A stretch of 64,000 nucleotides of DNA from Aureobasidium sp. EXF-3400 (taxonomy: Eukaryota; Ascomycota; Dothideomycetes; Dothideales; Saccotheciaceae), in assembly GCA_024195585.1 (NCBI GenBank), contig SWBL01000034.1, forward strand, positions 124,001 to 188,000. The letters run 5' to 3'. A program made the position numbers and the translations under genes. Below the pieces are notes generated by a model, which did not search any database, was not told the DNA's origin, and saw only the letters and a list, made by a program, of their open reading frames with translations. Of the stretch, positions 33,839 through 43,064 are shown piece after piece; position 1 is the first letter of the stretch; each line of letters opens with the position of its first letter.

Positions 33839-34290
33839 TGGTTAATATTTCCCTGAGGGGAACCAATACCCGTCATATATAACTCACCGGTCAGCGCTTT
33901 CGTTGACAAGCGGAAACATTGTGACTGATTGGTGATCCGAGAGTCTCTGCATTCACCACCCCTATCGAAGCTCTCAAGTCAAAGCTAGACGAGGAAGATG
34001 AAGAACTCAGCACGAAGATCCAGCATAGCGCCCGACGCGTCCAATCACTACTCAGAAACGTGAACGATCTCAAATCTCGTCACCTTGTCTGACGAAACAG
34101 GCAACCAGCTTGTGCTGCTGGATCGCTTGCGAGATACCACTTTGCAGGTCGCCTTGGTCGATCCCGCTATATATTGCTGCCCCTGCCGTCGAAGAATTGT
34201 CCGTCTAGATAATCTCGAAGACTGAGCTCGAGTGAAGTTTCTTGACTGGCTCTCTGGGAATTCACACCGTGCAACCCAACACTGCTCCGC

Positions 34291-37200
34291 CTAGTGTGTT
34301 GCGTGGCATTCCCTCGCTTGCATCACCACCTCTATGGCAATAGCATAAAGATTCCGAGTGGATTTCCATCCAGCGCTACCGCGGCCAGCTTTGATGAGAA
34401 GTCGGGCGACTTCCATATAACCTCCCTTCGAGGCTATCTCCCAAGCGGCGTAATTCAAAGCGCCGTTCCTCCATTGACACCTCATATTACGTCGCCGAAA
34501 TCGAAGTGCGTTGGGGCGAGCACCATGGATGAGCAAGTCCTGAACGATTTCACCATGACCTTGACTTGACGCTGCTAACAACGAGGCATCAAGGCGTATT
34601 TGCGAGGCAGAGGAAACCAAGCCCATATGACTCGATCCTGAGAGTCCGTAACCCCATGAGTCACTAGCCCATACTGTAGGAGCATCATCTTTAGGGTGCG
34701 ATCCAGAGCTGCAAGCGTCAAGTTCGAGTTGTATCAAGTGCGCATATGAATGCCGAAGCCCCATGAGAGCCGCAAGATAGAGCGGGTAGCACTGCCTCCC
34801 ATCGCCCCAAGTGAATGATTTTATGCTGTATTTAAAAAAATGCTTGGAAAGCACAGAAGTCTGTAGTAGACAGTCAAGCACAGAGACCTCATCACCGGTG
34901 GCGTCTAGATGTTTGGCATGTGTCAGCCATGTACACTTGGCCCAATGAATGAGAGGGTACTCTTGCTCGAGTGCTCTCCAATCTTCGCCAAGAGTGTTCC
35001 AATCGACACAACACAAGTATGTATGACACCTATGTAGGAGATCTACCCTTGCAGTTCTCTCTGCGAGATATGATTGAAAAGGCTGGATAACCTCCTCAGA
35101 CAATAGATACTCCCGGACAGAAGCATGAGCGAGCTTCAGATACTGGAAGTTCGCAAAGCCGTAATCAGCCGCAAAGCCGTAATCAGTCCAAGTGGTTGTC
35201 ACCAAGCCAGAGCAAATAGTGATGATGTCACGGGTATCAAATAATCGAGCTTCTGTGGAGAAACCAGGCTGTGCTTCTGGCCGCACACTGATCGCATGGT
35301 TACACCCCTCAAGTGTAAGGTGCTTATCAGACCACAGCAACATCTGCAAAATGATTGTTACCTCCCGGCGATGCGGAGTTTGTTGTATTGCAGTCAGCAT
35401 GCGTGCATAAGTGTCGTTTAAAGTTTGTGGCAGATCTCGAAGAGTTCTCTCGATAGCATATCTGTTGCGACATTCGCGCAGAGTGTCCAGCTGCAGCGCT
35501 GCCCATCGAAACCTTGATGATTGATCAGTACGTGTTGTCACCGAGGCAGAGGAAACTCACATGCCCCCAGCCTTCTCGCATATCGTGGTTTCAACCTCAT
35601 TCCGAAGCATCTCCTGGCTTTCCCAGTGCTGAAATTCCTCGCTGTACAGTCGACGCCGAGTATAGAACTGAATATCTTCGTTGAGATCTTGGAGTTGGAG
35701 AGGGATGACTTCCTCCTCGTTGGACCAACTCACGACCTGTGTTCGAGAAGTGACGAGCAGACGCACTCTCAGAGCCTCTGCACTATGAATGCTCCGACAC
35801 CACTGCACAATCTCATCTAGAGATTGCGCTTCATCTAGCGCATCAAGAATGATGTTCACGCCCTGTGATTGCTGAAGTACAGAATCCAGTGCGTCTCTCA
35901 ACGCGCCTAAAGTTGGTTGCCGACATCCCTGCTCATGAGAAATGTAGCAACTCTGTATAACTGCTTGAGCTATACGCGACTTGTGGTACAGCTGTAGCAA
36001 CAAAGATCGAAGCATGTCCTTGTAATGCTGCTTGTTTGAATCGCTGAAATCGAAATAGAAGTAGATAGTCGGATGACCTTGTTCGCCCAGAAGGTTTTCA
36101 ATGATCGCCGCGCTGAGGATTGTTTTGCCGCATCCTGACATGCCGTGAAGCCAGAGAAAAGACTTGGGTTGGGCTTTCCGCTTTTCAAATCGGGCACCGT
36201 GAAGGAACCATTCACCTGTACCTGTGCGATGTGTTTCAATTGCTCTCATGTAATTGACAGAAGGGTCTGCAGCTTCCATCCATTCAGTGACCGAGTTCGA
36301 TGCATTGGTGTTTTTGATCTGCTCCATTGACGCAGCTACGGTTTGGACATTACTTGACACTTGATGCTGTCAGGAAGCGTTATGGAGCATTGAATTCCGA
36401 ACTCACTCACGTTGTTCAATGGCAACCGCAAGTCGTTCCTCTCGTTCTACCCCCTCAGACGAAATCTCCATCAGAAGCTCTTTGGCGTATGCGGCCGCAG
36501 TCATTGCGGCATACCCCTGCCATTCTTTGTTCTTATGCGAGTCGCTGTAGTCGCAGATGCCGCGAACAACTAAGCAAGGGAACCGATTCATGACCCCAGC
36601 GGCCTCCATCTCAAAACATAGGACACCTTGCTCTCGAGCGAGCTTGTCTCTCAAGATGGCATCCTTGATGACTTTGTTTCCCGAACCTATAAGACCATAG
36701 TGAATAGCAGGATTATCGTCCTCGTCGTCTCTTGGGTGGCGCATGACCAACTTGGCAGATTCGTTCCCACAACATGCATCACAACTCTCCTCAGATGCAG
36801 GGTGTACTACATCTGCCTTGTATAGTCGGTCGCTTCCGAGAGCTGGACAAGAATAGCCTTTTCTCTTGAGGCGCGGATTCTTTCTCAGAGCATCCTCGAT
36901 GTTCTCGATGATATGATGTCCTTTGCGAATGTGCTTTGATTCGAGCGCAGAGACTGCCGTACGAACTACTGTTGGAGGCTGATCCAGGAAACCAGTTTGT
37001 CTGAATCCGGACTCTTGTATTTCTTTGCCTAGATCGTAGTGATAAACTCCACCATGACCGTCTTTCGGTGAGCTGACGACGACGTCGCCCAGGCGTATGT
37101 CGTTGGCACTGGTGGGCGCGCCACCACCGATACCGACCATCAGACCGATTCTGATGTAGGAGAATGACCGCAGGATATTAGTGATGACACTTGCGGCAGA

Positions 37201-37503
37201 GCCGACACCATATTCGCCTTTGGGAAGTACTCCCAGCACCACTCTGTGACCAGAAATCCTGCCCAGTGTATAGGCATTTGTGTCGCTGATTGCAATCGTA
37301 CCCGCCTCGGGTTTTGGATCTTCCTCGTCAAGAAAGGTCTGTGCAGCAACATACTCTGTTGGTAGTGCGCAGAGCCAGAGGATAGTGTAGTTGTTTGGAT
37401 TCAACATGCCAGAAGTAACATTGCTCATACGACAGTGAGAGACGTAGGGAAGCGAAATTCGTCTTGTGATTCGTAGCTGTGCAAGCTTCGAACCCCGAAA
37501 CAT
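34291..37503 (-). CDS. NLR-like protein: nucleoside phosphorylase, NACHT NTPase, ankyrin-type C-terminus
   Basis: Three exons (37503-36411, 36359-35561, 35512-34291) with introns of 51 and 48 bp give up to 1037 residues. Domain order: PNP_UDP-type phosphorylase fold (NYTILWLCALPTEYVAAQTF, IGLMVGIGGGAPT, LCFEMEAAGVMNRFPCLVVR, GICDYSDSHKN), then a NACHT NTPase (Walker A GMSGCGKT, Walker B NIILDALDEA, and SFLWLHGMSG leading in), then winged-helix/helical text (LRDLPQTLNDTYARML) and two ankyrin-like units (LLAASSQGHGEIVQDLLIHG, ASKGGYMEVARLLIKAG). This is a classic fungal NLR architecture, a family implicated in heterokaryon incompatibility and non-self recognition. The second exon is entered at 36359 because only that acceptor keeps the frame. 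Met at 37428 is an alternative start that removes a basic leader. The ankyrin part is short for the family, so a truncated end next to the decayed block is possible. Confidence 0.82.
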
Positions 37504-38610
37504 TCTTTTGAGTACTTTTTCGTAGGCAGACCTTGGTTGAATATTTATCTTACTTCCCTATGGTTGACGTTAGACGAAGATCGAATCAAGAAGAATTGTT
37601 GTGAATAGCTTCTTTCAAGGCGCTAAAACTCGGGACCACCCATCGTGCTTGATTGTTCGGCGGTTCCGTCCCTGTCCAGCAGTCACATCAAGCGCTCGTC
37701 TTGTGAGTATCCAAAAAAAAGAAAATCCCGACGAATAGCGGACGAGAGTGGCCCTAAATAGGAATGGCGGCGTACTGTACAAGTTGGGTCCTCGTCCGTT
37801 GGATAGCGCATGGCTTACAAACTGCTTGTTTCGATTTTGATAAGGCCTGCGATTTGCTGTAATCCCTTTGAGTGCAGCCTCAATTAAGCGCGCGCTATCC
37901 AACTGATGTCAAAATGCCCTAGATGTACAGGCTAATCCAAAGCGAATACCTTTGAATGGGCGCAAACGTGCCTTGTGTCTAGGGCGCATCGCAGGCAGTC
38001 ACCATAGTGGCGGTCACGAACCTATGGAGTCGGCTGCTCGGGACAGAGCTTGACGATCACATCGCATCTTGTTGCTGTGACTCGGGCATCCCGAGTGTGT
38101 GTACAATGGATTTTTTCGCTTCGATGACTGCGTAGTGTCCCTCTTTCAATTCTTTCAATTGGTTTTGCATGTTGTTGCGTTGCCAGGTATATGTGCAGGG
38201 AACCCATTGTGTTTCCGTTGTGAAAGGCGGTTAGGGGCGTAAGATAGAGTGGATGCCAAGAGTTATGACAGGGTTGCACTAACAACCATTTTGAGGAGCA
38301 ACAACTTTTGGATTACTCGAGACACAGCAAGCTGACCGAGTATTGGTAAATTCAGCAATAGAAATAGAATCCTTTGGCTGACGCGGAATACCGTACGCGT
38401 GTGTTTGATCTTGGCTATGGCGCACAAAATTCAATTGTCATTTTTCACTTCTTGGACGAGATGCAACACAGTAAGCATCAGGACAAGTGCAAAACCAGAA
38501 AAGGCCCCGCCGGGACATTTGTTCCAGTTCTGCTTTGTTACTCAGCAAGAAATGGAAAAAAAAGGCCGGAGGGCGCATCTCTTCGATGATCACAGGAAAG
38601 GAGCAAAAAG
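37504..38610. other. Intergenic, upstream of the NLR-like gene
   Basis: About 1.1 kb between the NLR-like gene start and the tRNA. Only short open frames are present and no repeat or domain was recognised. It must hold the NLR promoter. Confidence 0.5.
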
Positions 38611-38705
38611 TGGAGTAGCTGGGAATCGAACCCAGAACCTTCTCCAACTCAGGACTGCTCGAAGAGCAATGCTAAGAAGATGTCATACCACTAGACCACA
38701 ACCCC
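38611..38705 (-). tRNA. tRNA-Ala (anticodon AGC) with a 23-nt intron
   Basis: Reading the minus strand from 38705: acceptor GGGGTTG pairs with CTACTCC (discriminator A at 38611) with one mismatch, and G3 faces U70, the identity pair of alanine tRNA. The D arm is GTC/GAC and the anticodon stem TCTTC pairs with GGAGA. The loop reads TT-AGC-A, then the intron (38669-38647), then T. The T arm is CTGGG-TTCGATT-CCCAG, a perfect B box. The intron sits after position 37, as expected for eukaryotic nuclear tRNAs. Confidence 0.9.
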
Positions 38706-38905
38706 ATTTGATGAAGCACATTTTGACTATGTGGGTATATGATTCCCATAAACAGAATCGATGGCGTCCACTTGCATGTGAACGTCGCAAGCTTCAAGAC
38801 CCTGGAAGCTTCTCCACCCCACCAGCGGTGAAGCCCCTCGAGCTCCTGACACTTTCCACACCTACACATCTCTACCTCATCATCACTACCCAAACCCATC
38901 CAACC

Positions 38906-40267
38906 ATGGATTTCGCCTACGACCAAATCCAAGAGGAGTCCCTCCCCTCCGACCACTCCTCGCAAACCACCTCCGACTCCAGCGCACCTCCCATCACCCT
39001 CGAAACCGAATTCCAACAAGCCTTCAAAGCCGTCTCTGCATCACCCTGGGGAGCACGTCTAGGCGGCTTCTTCGCTTCCGCAAAAAAGCAAGGAGAGTCC
39101 CTATATTCAGATGCGCAGAAGGAATATGCCAGTCGCAGTGAACAAGCCGCCAAAGTAGCGACAGAGCTACAGAAGTCTATTGTGGAGAGCACGAGGAATA
39201 TCAGTATCAATCATGATGCCACTGGAAATACTTCATTCTCAGATCCGACTTTTGCGTTGCCGGAGGAAAGTGTGGGTGAGAGCAAGGGGAAAGAGAAGGA
39301 AGTGGAGAGGGATGCACAAACGACAAGGCCAGATTCGTTACCAGCTGATATTGTCAAAGAAGCGACTTCGCTGGTATCGCTGTTACGGTCCAAAGCCACG
39401 GCTGCGACTGCAAACCTCAACCTCCAGAAGATACAAGCGGCAGAAGATGCAGCAGACGAAGCACTTCTCAAATTCGGCACAAACATAAAGTCTTTCCTTC
39501 GCGATGCTGTTGCGGTTACTGCACCTTCAACATCCTCGGATAGCACAGAAGTGCTCTTTGAAACAAACGATGCAGAAGGGAAGCGAGTCATCCATTCATC
39601 ACGCTTTGATGCGCAGTTGCATGTTATCCACACGTCAGCTCAGAGCTTCACTTCCGATCCTGATAGTGCCGAATACGCCGAATTTGTAAAGGAGTTCGAT
39701 ATCGCGGCAAAGACCGACGCTATTGCCGCAGACTTGGAGAAATACCCAGAGCTGAGGAGAGCAATGGAGAAGCTCGTGCCTGAGAAGGTCGAGTACGCCA
39801 CTTTCTGGACGCGATACTACTTTTTGCGCAAGGTGATTCAGGAGGAAGAGGTCAGAAGGAGAGAAGTCCTCAAAGGTACGTTTATCTTGGTCCGACCATC
39901 AATCTGGCCAGGATGCTAACGGAAACACATAGGAGCAACGCAAACCACAGACGAAGACCTCACCTGGGGCTCCGACGACTCAGACGACGAAGAAGACAGA
40001 GCACCCACACCCACAAAAGAAAAGACTCCTGTTCCTGCTACCACCGCCACCGCCACCGCTTCCTCGACCACTACAAAAGAAAAGCTCGAAGCCCCTACAG
40101 CCCAACAGCACGAAGAAGAAACCAAATCTGTTACCTCAAGCGACGCTTCCTACGACATGGTCTCTGGAACAACCAGCAGAGCAACTGGCTCACCGAAAGA
40201 CGAGAAGAGCGATAAGATTGCAGCGGCAAAGATTGACGAGGAGAGTGATGAGGAGGATTGGGAGTAG
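38906..40267 (+). CDS. BSD-domain protein (Dos2-like)
   Basis: Exons 38906-39875 and 39933-40267 (57-bp intron, GTACGT donor, CATAG acceptor) give 434 residues. The BSD domain lies near residues 262-315, with the hallmark Phe-Trp and basic helix text [12 protein letters not shown] after [19 protein letters not shown]. It is preceded by a helical region ([20 protein letters not shown]), as in synapse-associated/Dos2-type BSD proteins. The tail is acidic and ends EEDWE, a feature common at the C-terminus of this family. Yeast Dos2 has a poorly defined role linked to ubiquitin; no enzymatic activity is expected. The ATG at 38906 is the first after the tRNA gene that leads into a family-like N-terminus. 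Convergent with the Yrb30-like gene, 250 bp apart. Confidence 0.82.
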
Positions 40268-40516
40268 AAGTTGGATTGAAGTGTATACAATCTGGGTAGT
40301 GCAAGCAAAGGGTCTTGGGTCATGGCGTTTTCAGGAGTAGCAGGCAGGGATTTCTAGGAGTGTGGAGTTGGTTGGATTCTTCGTTTTGAAATGAAAGCCA
40401 AGCTAAACAAAACGCTATGCTATGCTATGCTACGCTAATGCCTTTTTTCATGCTGTACAATGCTGCTAAATGCTTCTTCTGTCTGATCTCCTCTTCCCAC
40501 CACAGCCCCTCCCCAA

Positions 40517-42634
40517 TCACGAACTGGGACTTTCTCTTCCTAGTGGGCTTCTAGGCATACCTTCCCTCTTCCTCAACACACCTTTCCTACTCTTCTGATC
40601 CGGCGTACCCAGATGTCTTTGCGGAATAGGACTCTGACTACCCCTATCCCCTCTAACCTGCGGCGAAGGACTAGATGGCATACTCGAACTACTCCTCTGA
40701 CCAGAGAAATAGCCTGGATACTCGATACTCTGTCTTATTTCTCCGCCTCCCCATCCCAGTCCCTCAGAGGCTTCTCTGAACCCTCTCTCGTATTCGCTCT
40801 CAGCATAACCTGCTTCCGGCGCCGGTGTGTTTCCGCTTCTGGGATGTGCGAGATACTCTTCGCCTCGGCGCTTGATGGGGCTTTCGTCGTAAGGATCGAA
40901 GCCAACTCGTCTACGCGCATCTCTGCGCACGCGTTGGCGGTACTCAGCGTTAGAGCCTGCGCCAGTGGTTGCGCTGTCTTCGAGGAAGAAATTCAAGAGT
41001 TCGTCTTCGATGGTGAGGTGGGAGGATTGGCGGAATTGTTGGAGGGCGGTTAGACGGATGAGCATTTCGAGGAGAGATAGAGCGGTGCGGATGGTGGTTT
41101 GTGGTGTTGGTGTTGATGTTGGCGCGGCGAGTTGTTGGTTTGAAGGTGTGTTTGGGGCGGGCGAGGAGGATGGATGCTGGAGGTTTAGCGAGGAGAGGCC
41201 GTTTGTGAGATCCGAGTCTAGCGAAGCTTGACGAGGTCGAGGTGTAGTGATGGGATCTGGGGTTGATACGTCTTCATCTCCGTCTTCATCGTCAGACGGA
41301 GGTTCCTCGGTGTATACCTCGAAGGCTATCCATTCTGGGTCCAGATCTGGAGGTAGTCGCCAGTGAGCGTCAGGGTCGTCTCGTGCTGCTGTCTCTTCTG
41401 TCTCGACTTGAGGTTGTGGTGTTGAGTCTCGCAAGATCTGGGCATTGATTTGCGCTTGTTCGTCCAAGTCCGTGTCGTCGCTGTCTTGAGTCTGCGGGCG
41501 TTCGACTTCCTCTTCATCATCATAATAATCTTGATCCTCGGTGTATCGTCTCTCCATCATGCGTCTTGGTGGTTCTGCATGAATGTCGCGTTTGAGGAGC
41601 AGGATGGGATTGTTGGTTTCGCCTTCAGATCCGATGTTTAAAATCTTGCCAGTATCCGCATAGAATATTTTGGAGATCTCATGGATGGGGATGACGTCTC
41701 GAATACCTGCAAGAGCGACTTCCTCGAAAGGACCTGGTTGAGGCTCGTCTTCTTCGAAAGTGTGTACTCTATCATCGTCTAGGTCTTCAACAACGACCAG
41801 CTGATAAGCATACTCGACCGACGAGTTGTCAGATGGTAGCTCCTTAGGAAAGTAGCGTGCACCGCTCGGCGTAGTCAAGTTTCCGGGCAGATTGTACAGA
41901 CTATCCAGCGGTACGCGCACCAACTTGACTCTGGCTTTGTGAATGACTTCCTTCCAGGTAGTTTCTCGAGCGGTCTGCTCATCATGTGGCCTGTTGGTAT
42001 GACTGGCGAAGAGCATGTAGACCGATAGGGTATAAACTGGACCGACTTGGACATTTTGTCCGGGAGCTGCGGTATATTGCGAGTCGGCTGCTGTGAGAAA
42101 AGTGCTGGCCTGCAAAAGACGAGATGGCGAGACTGTAGCAGGCAAATTTGTGGACAGATTGACTCCAGAAGTGGTGATGGCGAGATTGATTAGCGGCACG
42201 GCATCTTCTATCCGATCAAGCAGTTTCTTGACGTCGGAAACGATAAGCTGTAACTCAAGCTCATTCTGCTCCTTTGACTTTGCTCGCAAACTCTTCCGAC
42301 GGTATAGCTCCTCTTCGTTGGCGGCATTAGCAAGACGAATACCGAGCGCTTGAATCTCCCAGCGCAAGTCTTTGGTCAGAGTGACAGCAGATTCCAGGGA
42401 AGTGTTTCCACGAGCGGCAATCAACTCTATCATATCGATGGCTGGTGAGATAATTCGGATCTTGCTTTCCAGGCGAACTTGCAGGTTTAGCAGCTCTTCC
42501 CGCTTGCCTCCCCTCGGAGCTGTCTTGACCAGTCTTGAGCATTGTCGGATGGCGTATGTGCTTGTGATGGCTATTCCTGAACGGATGGCATAGTTCATAG
42601 CCTGCTGGGTGACTTTGGCTAGTAGGATATCCAT
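40517..42634 (-). CDS. RanGTP-binding protein, Yrb30-like
   Basis: Single exon of 705 residues from ATG 42634 (an upstream in-frame extension begins at TTG, not used). The N-terminus MDILLAKVTQQAMNYAIRSG with AITSTYAIRQCSRLVKT is the typical start of the fungal RanGTP-binding family to which yeast Yrb30 belongs. That protein binds RanGTP and affects GTP hydrolysis in nuclear transport. A helical N-terminal domain (about 1-330) is followed by a long acidic, Pro/Ser/Thr-rich low-complexity region (DDEEEVERPQTQDSDDTDLD; SPAPNTPSNQQLAAPTSTPT), a short helix (LSLLEMLIRLTALQQF) and a basic tail. The family call is from memory of the N-terminal signature. It is divergent from REV3. Confidence 0.7.
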   Translation of the reverse strand: MDILLAKVTQQAMNYAIRSGIAITSTYAIRQCSRLVKTAPRGGKREELLNLQVRLESKIRIISPAIDMIELIAARGNTSLESAVTLTKDLRWEIQALGIRLANAANEEELYRRKSLRAKSKEQNELELQLIVSDVKKLLDRIEDAVPLINLAITTSGVNLSTNLPATVSPSRLLQASTFLTAADSQYTAAPGQNVQVGPVYTLSVYMLFASHTNRPHDEQTARETTWKEVIHKARVKLVRVPLDSLYNLPGNLTTPSGARYFPKELPSDNSSVEYAYQLVVVEDLDDDRVHTFEEDEPQPGPFEEVALAGIRDVIPIHEISKIFYADTGKILNIGSEGETNNPILLLKRDIHAEPPRRMMERRYTEDQDYYDDEEEVERPQTQDSDDTDLDEQAQINAQILRDSTPQPQVETEETAARDDPDAHWRLPPDLDPEWIAFEVYTEEPPSDDEDGDEDVSTPDPITTPRPRQASLDSDLTNGLSSLNLQHPSSSPAPNTPSNQQLAAPTSTPTPQTTIRTALSLLEMLIRLTALQQFRQSSHLTIEDELLNFFLEDSATTGAGSNAEYRQRVRRDARRRVGFDPYDESPIKRRGEEYLAHPRSGNTPAPEAGYAESEYERGFREASEGLGWGGGEIRQSIEYPGYFSGQRSSSSMPSSPSPQVRGDRGSQSPIPQRHLGTPDQKSRKGVLRKREGMPRSPLGRESPSS

Positions 42635-43064
42635 GATTACTGCAGTGAAGATGGTCGTCTGTGGTGAAGCAGACCTGGACTGCAGTAGCTTGGAGCCAGA
42701 GATGGATGTTGGACTTCTCAAAAATGAGGTTCAGCGTTAGGCTGCAATGGCGTTTGTTTCAAGCGGAGAAGTTCAAGGGTCGGGTGTTTGTTTCAAGTGA
42801 CGGGAGTGTTTACACATGGGCGTCATTGGCTCTTGCGCTCACGGCTCCGGCTCGGCCCGCAGCTGTGCATTTATGCAGACGAGCGCGTGCAAATTGATGC
42901 CCTCAAGCCCTCTCCTAATCGCGTCTCCTTGGGTTGCGCCTTCCATTCCACGCGACTTTCAGTGGCAAAACATCTCGCAATCGCCAAATCTACGCGTCCC
43001 ATGCGCCGAGTCAGTTGAACATGATACCGATCCGTCTTGCACAAACACCTAACACAGGCCCGTC
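42635..43064. promoter_or_regulatory. Shared upstream region of the Yrb30-like gene and REV3
   Basis: 430 bp between divergent start codons. No specific binding site could be assigned with confidence. Open frames here are short and incidental. Confidence 0.45.

Larger units (their letters stand above)
8700..34280 (+). other. 25-kb block of decayed, repeat-structured, plus-strand coding sequence rich in TATATA
   Basis: No gene I can call intact lies here, although base composition looks like coding DNA. Reading all frames shows successive protein-like stretches of 50-300 codons, linked by frameshifts and interrupted by single stops; every stretch I could follow is on the plus strand. At least five pairs or groups of segments are diverged copies of each other (listed separately). 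By eye, about 45 TATATA sites occur here against about 5 in the remaining 38 kb. The flanking genes are intact, so general sequencing error is an unlikely cause. It could be a tandem array of dead paralogous genes, a large dead mobile element, or both. Confidence 0.7.

Noticed and set aside
8700..34280. Heavy RIP of a classic repeat
   Set aside because: Classic RIP gives strong loss of CpA and low GC. CpA is still common here and GC is near that of genes, so at most a mild RIP-like effect is possible.
8700..34280. Assembly or base-calling error as the cause of the broken frames
   Set aside because: Genes on both sides with many exons read without a single error, and the block differs in repeat content as well as in frame. 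Not excluded without read data.
8700..34280. CRISPR array or regularly spaced repeats
   Set aside because: Repeated units are diverged, irregularly spaced and protein-like; a nuclear fungal sequence would not be expected to carry CRISPR.
36360..36410. Alternative acceptor at 36367 for NLR intron 1
   Set aside because: It has the better-looking CAG but shifts the frame into a stop within a few codons; the AG at 36360-36361 keeps the frame.
40517..42721. Longer start for the Yrb30-like gene
   Set aside because: The extension begins at TTG and adds a Ser-rich leader not expected in the family; ATG 42634 gives the family N-terminus.
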